NCBI GenBank assembly: GCA_022494885.1
Contig: JAGVSM010001410.1
Span: 62,001 to 126,000, forward strand
Length of the DNA stretch: 64,000 nucleotides
Direction of reading: 5' to 3'
DNA from: Micrasema longulum
Taxonomy: Eukaryota; Arthropoda; Insecta; Trichoptera; Brachycentridae
The position numbers were made by a program, and so were the translations under genes. Below, one piece after another: positions 47,481 through 58,275 of this stretch; the first letter of the stretch is position 1, and each line of letters opens with the position of its first letter. The notes under the pieces were generated by a model. The model worked only from the letters and a program-made list of their open reading frames with translations, did not search any database and was not told where the DNA came from.

Positions 47481-47885
47481 AAAAAAAGAGTTCGTATCTT
47501 TAGTTTGAATCCAGGATAGTGCATGTTTTTTTAAAAGAAGGAAAATTTTGAATGTTTGGAATCAATGAAATATTATCAGTAAAAAAAGAATTAAAAATTT
47601 TTGGGCCTATAAAATATGCATGTCTCTGTGCGAGCCTCGTTTTACAATGTGGTATTTCTAACACACGATTCCTTCTTTGACTTGATCTATTTGAATTACT
47701 TGTAAATAAATTTTGGTTCTTAAGTATATATTTTAAACATTGAAAACAATATATTTGTCTTAGATCTAACAGTTTAGCTAATTGGAACAATTGGAAAGAG
47801 GGAAAAGTGCGATTTTTGTGAAGCATTATTTTTAATATAAATTTTTGTAGCACCGTTTGCTGAGGATTTTTTGGCATATTGTTTT
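47480..47885 (-). mobile_element. LINE C-terminal fragment
   Basis: The frame at 47877-47500 (125 codons) reads LLDLRQIYCFQCLKYILKN, HCKTRLAQRHAYFIGPKIFN and FKKTCTILD. This is a Jockey/CR1-type RT tail, open throughout. Confidence 0.65.
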
Positions 47886-47921
47886 ATGAGTAAATGCGTC
47901 TTACTTGTAAAGCTTCTTTTG

Positions 47922-48190
47922 TCGGCCTCCTGGTGTAATAGTCAGCGCGTTTGCCTACCACGCAAGAGGTTTCTAGTTTGATTCCCGACATGATTGATAT
48001 GAAATATTTATTTAAAAAGGGTGTTTTTACACAAAAAAAAATTTCATGGTCCCTGGACTGGTACCTGAAGTGTAAGACTTATCATCTTGCCTTCATGTAA
48101 CAAAATGATCAAGATACGCTGCGATCGGTGTGCTAATCCAGTGCCCTATGCACCATTAGGCGCGGAAAGGGAACGGTGATGCCGATGACG
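47922..48190 (+). mobile_element. SINE family S1, plus strand
   Basis: Head GTCGGCCTCCTGGTGTAATA, box B-like TAGTTTGATTCCC, body tgatcaagatacgctgcgat and gcaccattaggcgcggaaag. Full length, so it gives the family outline. Confidence 0.8.
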
Positions 48191-48345
48191 ACTTATAAAC
48201 CTGCTATAAAGTTACGCCAATGCAACATGGTAGAATCAGGATAGAAATACCACCCTTATTCGATTACTATAGTAAGTATGGTATTCCTATCTGTATTTTA
48301 CCACTATGCCTAGGCGTAACTTTATTCCAATTTTTTAAGTAATAT
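48188..48345. mobile_element. palindromic foldback MITE, copy 2
   Basis: cttataaacctgctataaag ... ctttattccaattttttaag arms. The same family as 13880-14024, more diverged. Confidence 0.65.
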
Positions 48346-48374
48346 TTCAATTTTTATGTATTTTAACAAATAAC

Positions 48375-48600
48375 AACAACAACAACAACAACAAACCATC
48401 ACACCGTTTCCCCGTAAGGGTAGGCAGAGAGGATAGAACGCCACAACTTCTACCTTTGCATACAGATCTCGCCTCCTCTACGTTCATACATCTTCTCATG
48501 CACGCGCGCCGATTATTCCGACTTTCGAAATGTCCATCTTTAAGTATTTGTTGGATTTGGTCATGCTATGTCTTTCTCGGGCCTCTTCTATTTCTGCATC
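48375..48600 (-). mobile_element. TAG/GTT-tailed LINE 3' end, minus strand
   Basis: (AAC)n at the left, then catcacaccgtttccccgta and gcagagaggatagaacgcca. This is the reverse complement of the TAG-tailed LINE end (gcggtccattctctctgcct ... ggaaatggcgtgatg), here with a GTT-type microsatellite. Confidence 0.65.
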
Positions 48601-49167
48601 CAAAAATTTTTTTAAATTTTAACAAACACTGACGCCTAATAAATTGTCATGTTATTATACTAGCTACATTTTACATGGAGCTAATATTGCGTTACCCTCA
48701 AAAGTAATAAAAAACGGGACGCAAATCGTAGTACATATGCAAACATTCATGTGAAAAAATATGTATTACGATGTATGGTTCAAACTCGCAATAAAAAAAA
48801 ACATGTATATTGTATATCTCACAATCATATCATATATAGATGTCTCTTTGTGTGGAATTATATTATTTATGTATAGGTTCACTCGTAGGGTTAGTAAGGG
48901 AGTGCGTGGGTAGGACTGCGTATCTGGAATGATCTAAAGTCTCATCAAATTCCCAAGACTGAAGAAACAGGTCTCATTTTTCTAAAAGCAAACCGCCTAA
49001 AGGGAAAATCTTCATGGGCTGCAGTCAGACTTTTATTTTGTCTCTCAATAGATAGATAGACCAATATATTATATTACTATGTCAATTTGTTATCTAAGTT
49101 GGAATGCAATATGCTTAATTTGGTTCTTCTTTGGTACAATATATTTGTACAATGTTTTTGGATATTT

Positions 49168-49560
49168 TATTTTATTTTATTTTATTTCATTTTATTTGGG
49201 ATTTTTACAGCTATTACATAAACAAAATAATTAGAAAAATCTTAACAATACTAAAGCCAATTAAAAAAATCCACTGTAAATATAATGACACATAATATAT
49301 AAAAAAAGAAGTTCAGTAATTGTATTTGTGTGACGTTTGTATTCATGTGTATGTGAATGTGTGTATGCGTGAATGAATGAGGGAGAGGATACATGTGCGT
49401 GTGGGAATGAAAGAGGGAGAGGGTGCGTGTGTATGGGTGCGTAAGTATGAAAATAATATATTTGCTTAAAACTTGTAAATCGTATTTAAAATGGTACAAT
49501 AAAGAGCTTAGTAAAAAGTTAGAAACCTTTTTGTTAAAATTCAAATGACGAAATGATATA
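49168..49560 (-). mobile_element. LINE 3' UTR fragment
   Basis: A (TTTTA)n tail, then gggatttttacagctattac and the GT-rich tract (gtgtgacgtttgtattcatg). Matches 3215-3420. Confidence 0.5.
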
Positions 49561-49654
49561 AATTGTTTTTTTTTTTTTTTTTAAGTATGTTTAATTTCAA
49601 AACCGTATTCTGAAAAAAAAAAGCATTTTATTAAGTAAGCATTAAAAATATTAA

Positions 49655-50535
49655 TAGGGAAATATCACATACTACGAATACCGATAAAAACATATGAAAT
49701 GGATTGAGAATAATTAATCGTATTTTCAATATCAATATGGATATTGCGGAGAAATGTTTTCATAACTTAAAAAAAAAAGTCATGTGAAAAACGCGACATG
49801 TTTGGCATTTATTTTATTTATTTAAACGCCTTGTAGGCTTTTACATGTATCACATATATTTATATATAAATAACAGACATACATTTTACACAAAAGTAGT
49901 AAAAAAATTAAAATGAAGTTATGAGAAAAAGAAAAAAATATATATGTAAAAACTAATCTTACATATAGTACATACACACATATATTCCAGTAGAGAGAAC
50001 AGAAGTTCATTTTTTGCCATCGGTTATATTAAAAGAGTCTTAAAATTAGAAGAATATAAAAAATAATAATTAAGAATACAGATATAAGTTAATAAAAAGT
50101 ATACAATATAAAAAAATATGGTATTATTTAAGTATTTAAATTTGGAGATAATAAATTGATACACTGCCTTTTAAAATTCAAAAGTGTTGTATTAAATATA
50201 TCTATATCATTTGCGTATTCGTTTGCAAACACATGAATGCTCCCTATAGGCATTAAATAGGCATTGATGTTTGGTTGTGACGTCAAGATTCGTGACGATG
50301 TTCTAAAAAAACTTGAATGGTTAGGAACAAAGCTAAAATGAACATGAATCATGACGTATTAGGGGCGTGGCCAATCCAATGACCGTTTTCGAGGGAATTT
50401 AAAATTACAAATTAAAAAATATTTTTTATGTTACTAATAAGTAGATTTTTTTTACTGGACAGACAAAAGACTTTTTTTGTGTAATGGACCCTTTTTACCT
50501 TAAAACTGTAAAAAAAGTTATATTTCCCTATTTTT
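49655..50535 (+). mobile_element. TIR element family M4, copy 3, interrupted by a LINE
   Basis: Ends aatagggaaatatcacatac and aaagttatatttccctatt. Split by a LINE fragment at 49806-50266 with an 8-bp duplication atgtttgg on both sides (49798-49805 and 50267-50274). Confidence 0.75.
49806..50266 (-). mobile_element. 5'-truncated LINE nested in M4
   Basis: On the minus strand it begins NAYLMPIGSIHVFANEYAND then IFNTTLLNFKRQCINLL and a stop (at about 50128), followed by a 3' UTR and a TAAATAAAATAAAT-type tail at the left. The clean duplication and 5' truncation are what target-primed reverse transcription gives. Confidence 0.75.
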
Positions 50536-50750
50536 TTCTTCTAATATTTCGAATTATTAATAAGTCTTATGTCACAAGTGTATCGTAATAACGAACACTG
50601 GTAGATTAGTCTTCCACCCAGCTTTTTTTAATCCAATGTGTTCATTTTCTACAACTCTACATATTTTATTAGGTTTGCAAGAAAAAAAAGAAAAAGAATG
50701 AAATATATATTGATTGATTTGGTGTTTATTTTGTAGAACTCCATATTTAA

Positions 50751-50911
50751 ACTTATAATTAGAAATCAAACACTGATTTGAGTCTACTGAACACTTTATT
50801 TTATTTTTACAAATATAAACATATAAAAATAAAAACTTCGTGACAATTGTTTCGCCTTATAAGGGCATTTTCAAAAGACTCAAATCAGTGTTTGATTTCT
50901 AATTATGAGTT
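50751..50911. mobile_element. near-perfect inverted repeat with hammerhead-like loop
   Basis: Arms of about 33 bp: acttataattagaaatcaaa..cactgatttgagtct at 50751-50786, and its inverse at 50879-50911. Between them, on the minus strand, tgaaaatgcccttataaggc followed by gaaacaattgtc resembles a hammerhead stem II, GAAAC and GTC cleavage triplet. Confidence 0.45.
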
Positions 50912-51069
50912 GAAATATATATCCTATAAAGGGTTAAAGTACTAAGAAGATGATACGAGTTATCGAACCACTGAACGTCAAAGAAACACAAAAATTGGAT
51001 AAATATAGACCGATTGAGATATCCATATTACAACAGAGTTAGAGAATACTTTAGAAAGGGATATTTGGA

Positions 51070-51180
51070 AGTCTAGGCATTTATACGGTTTATGATCTAT
51101 CATTGGCTGGTTTAGGTGGCCACTTTACACACTGTGTCACAAATAGTAAATGTTACAAAGTGTAAAGTGGTCACAAACCA
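51070..51180. repeat. R1 repeat fragment with internal palindrome
   Basis: ggtttaggtggccactttac and its inverse gtaaagtggtcacaaacc. Part of the repeat R1 sequence seen at 15540-15600. Confidence 0.5.
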
Positions 51181-51218
51181 GTCGATGACAGTAATATGTT
51201 AATTTGAATACTCCCAGC

Positions 51219-51323
51219 GTGCTATTCTGAATCGCTCTCGGGGCACGAGAAAACAGTTTTTCTTGTGTATTTTGTATGTAAATACATGAGATTATACGCC
51301 AGCGAGAGCGTTTGGAATACCAC
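51219..51323. mobile_element. small TIR MITE (M6-like)
   Basis: 22-bp terminal inverted repeats: gtgctattctgaatcgctct and agagcgtttggaataccac. About 105 bp, non-coding. Confidence 0.7.
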
Positions 51324-52318
51324 CCCAGGTGGTGAAATACAGTCATACTCAAAATGCAGTCGATTTCCGTTTGAATCTAAATTCTCTTGAGCTTTGATTT
51401 CCGCCTGAAAAATAAACATGATTTGAATGTTTATTGTAACCAGAGTACTTATGTTAAACAATACAGATATTAATATTGATGTATTATGAAGAGAATGCCT
51501 CACATTAACGCGATTTCTCCTCACTTGTATGTAAATAAGCGAGTGCAGTGATTGCTATATCATAGAGCCGAGAATGTTTAGCGTCAACCGCGAGAACGGC
51601 AGATGACACAAATTGGAATAAACAGCCAACAAGTCTGTCTCAGCGTTGGTTACTTAATTAGAGAAAGAGGACCGAGAGTGTTGTCAATTAAGCATCGAGC
51701 GACCCGACTCATTAGCGAAGACTGGAAGGAAGTTGGACGACGGAGATTTACAGGCATTAAAACACTACGAGTTTTCCAAAGGCAACATATTTTACGGTAA
51801 GTTCTCAAAGAAATCTAACACGGACTGAATGACTAGAAAACTTGACTCTACTTGGTATTGTTCAACTTTTGCAATAGATCTAACGTATACCGCGCGGCAG
51901 TACAGACGACATAGACGCACCAGATGTTCGTAGCATTTTATTATTTTTGCGTGTTACCACAAATTCATTTAATTTTATGTTCGGAACTACCGACTGTCTA
52001 ATTCGAAAACTTGCAGAAAAAACGTTACATTACATACGAGCTTGTCTTCAAAACGGTTTTTGGGTATGTAGAGGAAATACTTTCACAGTTAAAACCCTTC
52101 GGGAGAGGTGTAAAAAATGAAACTTTAAAAACGGTACAAATTACAAATAAAAATTACCTTATAAAATTTATATTTGAAGCGCTAACTTTGTGGTTATTCA
52201 TTAATAATTCAATTAAAACACTTAGTTTTTAACAAGTTTTCATTTACTTTGTCTAAGCTCCCATATAAAACAAATTATCAAAAAAGAAAAACAATATAGA
52301 GTCAAAAGTAAATATCTA
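51324..52318. other. no gene proven; exon-like sites noted
   Basis: A strong donor ACG|gtaagttct on the plus strand at about 51796 follows a 65-codon frame (51603-51800) in relatively GC-rich sequence, so a non-coding or short first exon is conceivable. A minus-strand frame with acceptor (51404) reading AEIKAQENLDSNGN runs straight into the MITE and lacks a donor. Confidence 0.25.
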
Positions 52319-52319
52319 T

Positions 52320-52625
52320 AGTGTTTAACAAAACTTATTAATGTTACTTTTTTTCTTCATTTCATTTTTTAATTTTTTTGCACCACAACAGACCAGGAGG
52401 CCCAATTATAGTGGTGAATTACATTACAGAACAAACAGGTTTGAGAAAATTCTATGTCTGGGTATTCTATGTCGTATTCACCACTGTAATTGGTGAACTT
52501 GAGAAAACTTGAGAAAACCCTCTTTAAATGTTTGTGCTCTCTCCGGGAATCGAACCCGGAACCTTCCATGCGCGATTCTAGCTTCTTGACCACTACACCA
52601 CGGAGGCCGCCACTGTTGTGACTAC
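52320..52625 (-). mobile_element. tRNA-derived SINE family S4
   Basis: Head on the minus strand GGCCTCCGTGGTGTAGTGGT with box B GGGTTCGATTCCCGGAG. A body of about 230 bp includes an internal inverted pair (attatagtggtgaattacat / tattcaccactgtaattggt). The loop is not a normal tRNA. Confidence 0.75.
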
Positions 52626-53970
52626 ACACTCTGATTCTGGAATTACTTGCCCGGTTTTGTTCTGTTTTGTATAATATGTAGTTGTTGATGGCAGATTGTT
52701 ATTGTTCCAAAATAAAAACGAACGTAAGAAATACGAATTGTTAATATACGATATATACATAAATAGTATATTGATAAAAATGGGTGAGTTTTCATGAGAA
52801 AGGTAAATTTTTGATAATTTAATATGAAGTGTTACAGTTTTGGAGCTGTTGAACATGATATATTTACTTTAATTGGAAATATTTAGGCGATGTGCATAGG
52901 AAAAACAAATCTTCAACACGTATCCATGTGCAGGGTAGCAGGAGGGTACCGCATATTAATATGTAGGACGTATAAACTGTTAAAACTCAAACCAGTTTTA
53001 CGATTTAAATATTCCTGCTCGCTGTTTCACCCTTTTAAAATAAGAAGTGATCCCTAAAGCGTTATGAGATACAATTATAGATACATGATTTAATCCATTA
53101 GAATTGTATTTTTATTACAACGATAATCAAAATAACAATTATTATGTAAATCTAAAATAAATTTATCGGGGTTCCAAGCAAAGCTGGATATTTTACTGTG
53201 CTGAATGAACATCACCAATGGCCTCTACTGTATTTTGTAAACAAGCAGTGCCAGCGGGTGCTTTTTGTAGGAAATCGACAATACTTAACGTGCATTAATA
53301 TTTACGGCAGTTTTATTGGTCGTAAAACGTTGATCGATAGCGTAAGGACATAATGATTAAAATGTTACTGAAATGAGTTTAATATTATGTAGCGCACGAT
53401 CCAACAGTAAACCCTCTATCGTTCAGATAAAGCGAAAGTTTCGATGGACATCAAATTTACCGTTTTAAAGATCCTAAGTAGAAACGATGCTTTCCTTCTG
53501 CAGAAGAATATAGTTAAATGGTCGTAAACACACACTTGACAAGAGTGGAGGTAAACGCCACAGGTAGACTATAAAACTAGTTAGGAATAACAAGATCACG
53601 CCCCGGTAGTGCTCGGTGCTCTGGCTGCTGTACGCGCGGAGCTGTTTAGTGGATTTAGTAGCTAGTTGAGTGCTGTGATTTCAACATCAAGGAGGCAATT
53701 AACCAAAATCTTACGTCGCGAGTCTCCTGTAAAGGTCCCGCAAAAGGGTGGAACAAACGATTTTCTCATAGAAGATTTACCTGAGATTCATATTATATAT
53801 TTATATGGATACTATGTGCATTAGGGTGGTCATACATAGCAATAAAAAATACGACCAAGCATGTGAAATAATTCTGTTAAATATTTCCCTCAGTAATAGT
53901 TTTGTGAAAGAAAAAGAACCAGACGAATTTTTTCTCGATTGAGTGGTTTAAGCCCGCCTTGTTGTGTAGT
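52626..53970. other. no gene seen
   Basis: 53590-53760 is somewhat GC-richer (ctggctgctgtacgcgcgga) and could be a 5' UTR or promoter. There is no supporting ORF. Confidence 0.3.
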
Positions 53971-53971
53971 A

Positions 53972-54330
53972 ATTAATAAAGAACTCACACGAGAGGTAGT
54001 ATCATACATGATCAATATAGTGCCGGCAATCAGTAAAATAAACCAAAGTAGGGAACAAAATGCCGAACACTCCTCTAGTGGAACGGAAGGCCTGTTGACT
54101 ACTGCCAACAGGCCGGCTTCTCCTGAAGAGTTTTACGTGGTTTCCTCTCCACGTGAGCAAATGCTGAGAAGTTCCTGATTAGCCCACATTAGTATATCCC
54201 TCCTGATCCTAATAGTAAAGATAAATTTTACGATATTTAATTGCAGAAAAATCCACTTTTTGAAATATAAACCTTGTATATTATAAGCAAGGTAAATAAT
54301 AAAGCAACTCCCATATAAAAATAGTAATTG
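53972..54330 (-). pseudogene. exon-like 220-bp module, copy 2 (53989-54208)
   Basis: Opposite-strand partner of 18468-18805. Acceptor tttactattag|GATC and donor CTCGT|gtgagt are both intact. The frame reads RRDILMWANQELLSIC, then EAGLLAVVNRPSVPLEECSA, FCSLLWFILLIAGTILIMYD, TTSR. A single TAA stands where copy 1 has CAA. About 100 bp of upstream, intron-like sequence is also shared, while similarity stops soon after the donor. Confidence 0.45.
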
Positions 54331-54344
54331 ATGCGTTCTTACTT

Positions 54345-54545
54345 GATGTTCTAGGTTCGATTCCTAGCAGAATATACTAAAATTGAATTGGTTTTAAAGG
54401 TGGCTCTGCACCGCAACATTTCACTGCTCTTGGATTGGTACAGAAAGCGTGAGACTAATCACATTACCTTCTATGTAACAATGATCAAAATACGCTGCAA
54501 TTGGAATAACGATGCAATGCCCCATACACCATTTGATGCGGGCTT
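54345..54545 (+). mobile_element. SINE family S1, head partly lost
   Basis: Box B-like GGTTCGATTCCTAGC, then body atgatcaaaatacgctgcaa and cataccatttgatgcggg-like end. Confidence 0.65.
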
Positions 54546-54713
54546 TACTAAAACGCTTTTGTAATGTTATGATATGTATTTATTCAGATTGTTGTACGAA
54601 AAAAAATTGCTAGTATTATTTCCCTAGCTAATAGGTACATATTATCACTTTTCAATAATATAAAAAAAATATATATATTATAAATTCAGACTCTTTCTGA
54701 TGACACTCTAGTT

Positions 54714-55311
54714 TAGGGTTGCCATCCGTCCCGATATATCGGGACTGTCACCGTTATTGAGCCCTCTGTCCCGATGAAATCTATAATGTCCCGATTTAGA
54801 ATTACACACTACAATGCTGTTAATCAACATAAATCTTCTACGGCCGAACTGACTATGAATGTGTAAATATGGTTGTAAATGCTTCTAGCAACTGATGTAT
54901 TTAAAGAAATTCATCGAAGCTCATCTTGCCTCGATATAGTGGAAGTTGAAGAGCTCTGTAAAATATATATTTTTTTCAATTTTTTAAATTTAGCAAGTAT
55001 TTAATTTCCATTCCTACTCATAAAAACACACTGAAAAATGTAATATAATTGATGTTGGACCAGTAAATAGCAACGATAAAAAATGTTGTCTGCTGCCAGG
55101 GACTGTATAATCAATATTGCAGTATTACGTCAATATTAAGTCAGAAAAAAATTAAAAATATAAATATAAATTGAAGCACCACATAAAATATAAGAAAAAC
55201 ATATCTACCTATTATATTTCTGGAAAACCATTATAAAATTGCCTTTTTTGTTGCTGCATATCCCCATTCCAGAACGTCCCGACGAGACCCTAGCGAAATA
55301 TGGCAAACCTA
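54714..55311. mobile_element. hAT-like non-autonomous TIR element
   Basis: Ends tagggttgccatccgtcccg and tggcaaaccta (inverse of taggtttgcca). Flanks ctctagtt / ctctatta agree at 6 of 8 positions, which would fit a decayed 8-bp target duplication. The subterminal region has repeated gtcccgat motifs. No transposase frame. Confidence 0.5.
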
Positions 55312-55319
55312 CTCTATTA

Positions 55320-56477
55320 CCTAAATAAATGTTCGTTTTTAAGGAAGACCATCGCCGTCCCACGAAACGATGCGACAATTCAACTTTATTAATTTAATTT
55401 AAAATAACATATACATTACATACTAAAATTCAAGACTTACATATTATAAAAAGAAAAAAAAAACATGAAAGAGACTCTTGTCAAAATAGTAGGAGAATCC
55501 TGCTCCGGAAAACCCATTGGGATACATGAAACAGATCAACATCCATAAACCTAGATTTAATACATGTTATAAAAAATGGCGCTATGTAAGTTATTCATAA
55601 TAATAATATTAAACGTGAAGTTATCGGTCAAAACAACGAAATAATTCATTTTTCAGCGTGCGTCCGAGAAATAAATTTTAGTGATAATCTTTATTTTTAA
55701 AATCCAATTTTTTAACATTATCGCCCCATCTTAATATAACCGGTACCCGGCGGAGGTACAGTAGGTGGGCATGGCCAGTGCAGGCACTTTACCATTTCCC
55801 GGAAGATGAGTCAGGTAAAGTTTCTGCACTCGAGTCGAGTTATTACCGCTATTCGCTATAAATAATATGAATGGTCTCGGTATCTGCATTGTATTGTCGA
55901 TAGGACGTACTTTTATGATGTATAATTTTGATTTAGACTTCGTTGCACAGCCGAGCGGCAATAAAACAAGTCGTGAAGTTCTTTCCTTTCGATTTTTTCG
56001 GAAATTTTTAAAAGAAAAAATCTTTACTGTCGAAATGAGTGATGTCTTCCCTTTTTTTTAAAAACAAAATGTATCAATAAATTACTAACACGCTAAAGTA
56101 GGAACAAAAAGCACACTTGTAAAAAATGTACTATGAATAAATATGAGAAGTTATGTGTATAAAGTACTTAATGTATTATTTTTTATTTTTTTATTTATTA
56201 TTTGTTTCAGGTCCTGACTAGCTAGGAATTTTCAGTCACATCCGATGAAATCATAACAAAGCAAACTTTCCAGGAGAGTCGAAAAACAAAAACAACACTT
56301 TCTTAAGTTGTTTTTTTCTTTTTCTTTTTATCATTTAAAACGAAGGCGATATTTCATATACATTCGTTTAAAAAATTGCAATTACATTTTTAAAGAAAAT
56401 CCCGATTGTCTAAAAGAAAATTGTAAAAATTTACATTTTTTTTAATTAAAAAAAAAATAAAATATTTGGGTAATTAT
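55320..56477. other. no gene seen
   Basis: Nothing recognised. Overlapping short ORFs at 55731-56061 on both strands have no supporting features. Confidence 0.35.
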
Positions 56478-56630
56478 TATTTACCCACATGTATTATTTT
56501 AGGGGCCATTTTCAACTAGTTGTAAATAAAAAAAATAAAACTAGATGGGGTAGAGTGGGATTCGAACCACGGATCTTTGATCCGTGAGTCCGAGAAGCTA
56601 GCCACAGAACCACAACCCGATTGATTTAGC
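56478..56630 (-). mobile_element. SINE family S2, minus strand
   Basis: Head GGGTTGTGGTTCTGTGGCTA, box B GTGGTTCGAATCCCAC, body tttacaactagttgaaaatg. Pairs with 38955-39075. Confidence 0.6.
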
Positions 56631-57735
56631 ATTTAGTGTGTCATTAAGCCATTACGTGGTTAAATCGAAAAGTTAGAATTACGTCTATTTTTCAGAATGT
56701 AAGAGTTTTTTTTAATAATGTATTCGGTAAATTTGTACCAGAATCATTTGAGTTATGACTTTATTTTATTGGAGATAAAGACAGCAGGCTCTGTGTTTAG
56801 GTAGGACCTTTTTTGATACACGTGTTTTTTTATTGGATGGCGCTAAAATAATACAAATCAATACTAATAATAATAAAAATAGAAATTTAAATTACAAAAT
56901 ATTATATCAAAGATACAATTCACGGGATAATAAAATTTCTACATTTATCCACCTGTTTACCATTTTCTTTTATGCATTTTATTATAACTCAGTGCTTTAT
57001 CTCTGGTTTTCCCAAACTAGGTTCAAGGAGCCTGAATCGTTGTTCGGCAAAAATTGGAGGAATTCTATGCAAAAAAAAAACTCTAGCAATATTTTGGCAA
57101 AATTAGTAAGGACGACTGGGTTCGGAACCAATTTTACGTTACAGATATAAAGGACTTAAGCGCGAGTGATTATGAAAATCTAATTGATTTGAAAACTGAT
57201 TCTGACTTGAAACAAAAATACAAAGCTTTGATTATATTAAGACGATTTGTTGGTTGAGTATACTGATTTGTCAAAACAAGCTATCATTATTTTACTTTAC
57301 CGTTTTCTACAACTTATTTATGCGATGGTGGGATTTAATTATGCTGCAACAAAGTCAAAGTGCAGAAATAGGCTCGATGCCTTAACAGATATGTAGATAT
57401 GTAAGAATTCTACTCTCTTATATAAAAAACCTTTGCGATTCAAAATATTAAAACCTTTGAGTCATTAAAAGTTTAACTCACTCATATTTAATTGTGAATC
57501 GTTATAATTACCAAATAAATAATGTTTTTAAAGAATTTTGTATTTTTATTTTTATGAATTAACCAAGATAAATAATAAGCTAAGTGTTCCGTTAAAATTT
57601 TTGGATTTGCGCAGTTTTCCATAACTGAAAAACTTTTGGAAACCTCGTCCTATATACACAAACAAGTTGAAATATCTTTGATAAATTGGATTTAGTTCTT
57701 ATTTATGTTCATAGCAGTAAAATTTGTGGTCAAAT
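56631..57735. other. no gene seen
   Basis: A 105-codon frame at 56833-57150 has no recognised motif. Confidence 0.35.
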
Positions 57736-57789
57736 ATTTTAATTAATGTTAGTAAATATTAGTATTTTACCACGTACTGACTTTTTTAT

Positions 57790-57832
57790 GTCTACCGGTT
57801 TCAAAAAGTACCCGTTTCTTCGTCAAGACACT
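57790..57832 (-). ncRNA. hammerhead-like ribozyme remnant, left arm
   Basis: Read on the minus strand: stem I gtgtc, core TTGACGA (first C changed), stem II AAA..TTT around cgggtac, GAAAC, cggta cleavage region, stem I gacat. Together the two arms suggest an intact ancestral core. Confidence 0.35.
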
Positions 57833-58180
57833 CACTACATCAACATGCAAATACTAAAATACACTTTCACCTTTACCACCACATATTTACAAAAAAAATA
57901 CATAAATTACATCCAGAGTTAAAGAAGATGCAAACATCATTTCAATAAAGCCCACTTTTTAATTTTCAAATTTACTAATCGTGTAACGTTCGACCTCTTA
58001 GCTCCTTTCACCCCCACCCTCACACATTCTGCAACTTATCGCCTAATATTATTAAACTTATTTGAATGCATGTTCTGACATGATGGTGCTTGCACCCCCT
58101 TTAATTAACTATGCATGTGATTTATTTATTTTTAAGGTGAAAGTGTATTTTAGTATTTGCATGTTGATGTAATGAGTGCC

Positions 58181-58215
58181 CTGACGAAAAGACGGGTACG
58201 TCTCAAAACCAGTAG
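58181..58215 (+). ncRNA. hammerhead-like ribozyme remnant, right arm
   Basis: Core CTGACGA, stem II AGAC-gggtac-GTCT (perfect), then cAAAACC in place of GAAACC, then agtaGAC. The G12-equivalent seems mutated, so self-cleavage is unlikely in this copy. Confidence 0.35.
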
Positions 58216-58275
58216 ACATAAAAAATCGATAAATGGGTTAGTACTAATATTAACTAACATTTTAATTAATTTTTT

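Larger units (their letters stand above)
57738..58275. mobile_element. inverted-arm element with best hammerhead-like cores
   Basis: Arms of about 140 bp: 57738-57877 and 58134-58275 (shared aaggtgaaagtgtattttag, tatttgcatgttgatgta). Each arm, read outward, carries the block GTG(T/C)C-(C/T)TGACGA-stem-(G/A)AAACC-GGTA/AGTA-GACATAAA. No ORF lies between the arms. It resembles the solo or inverted terminal repeats of Penelope-like or retrozyme elements. Class inferred. Confidence 0.5.

Noticed and set aside
48860..49040. Possible LINE tail on the plus strand
   Set aside because: One short block (RTAYLWNDL-like) is suggestive, but the rest does not follow the pattern.
51222..51524. Minus-strand ORF with acceptor-like start (AEIKAQENLDSNGN) as a rols 5' exon
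   Set aside because: It runs into a small TIR element and has no donor in the phase needed by the RING exon.
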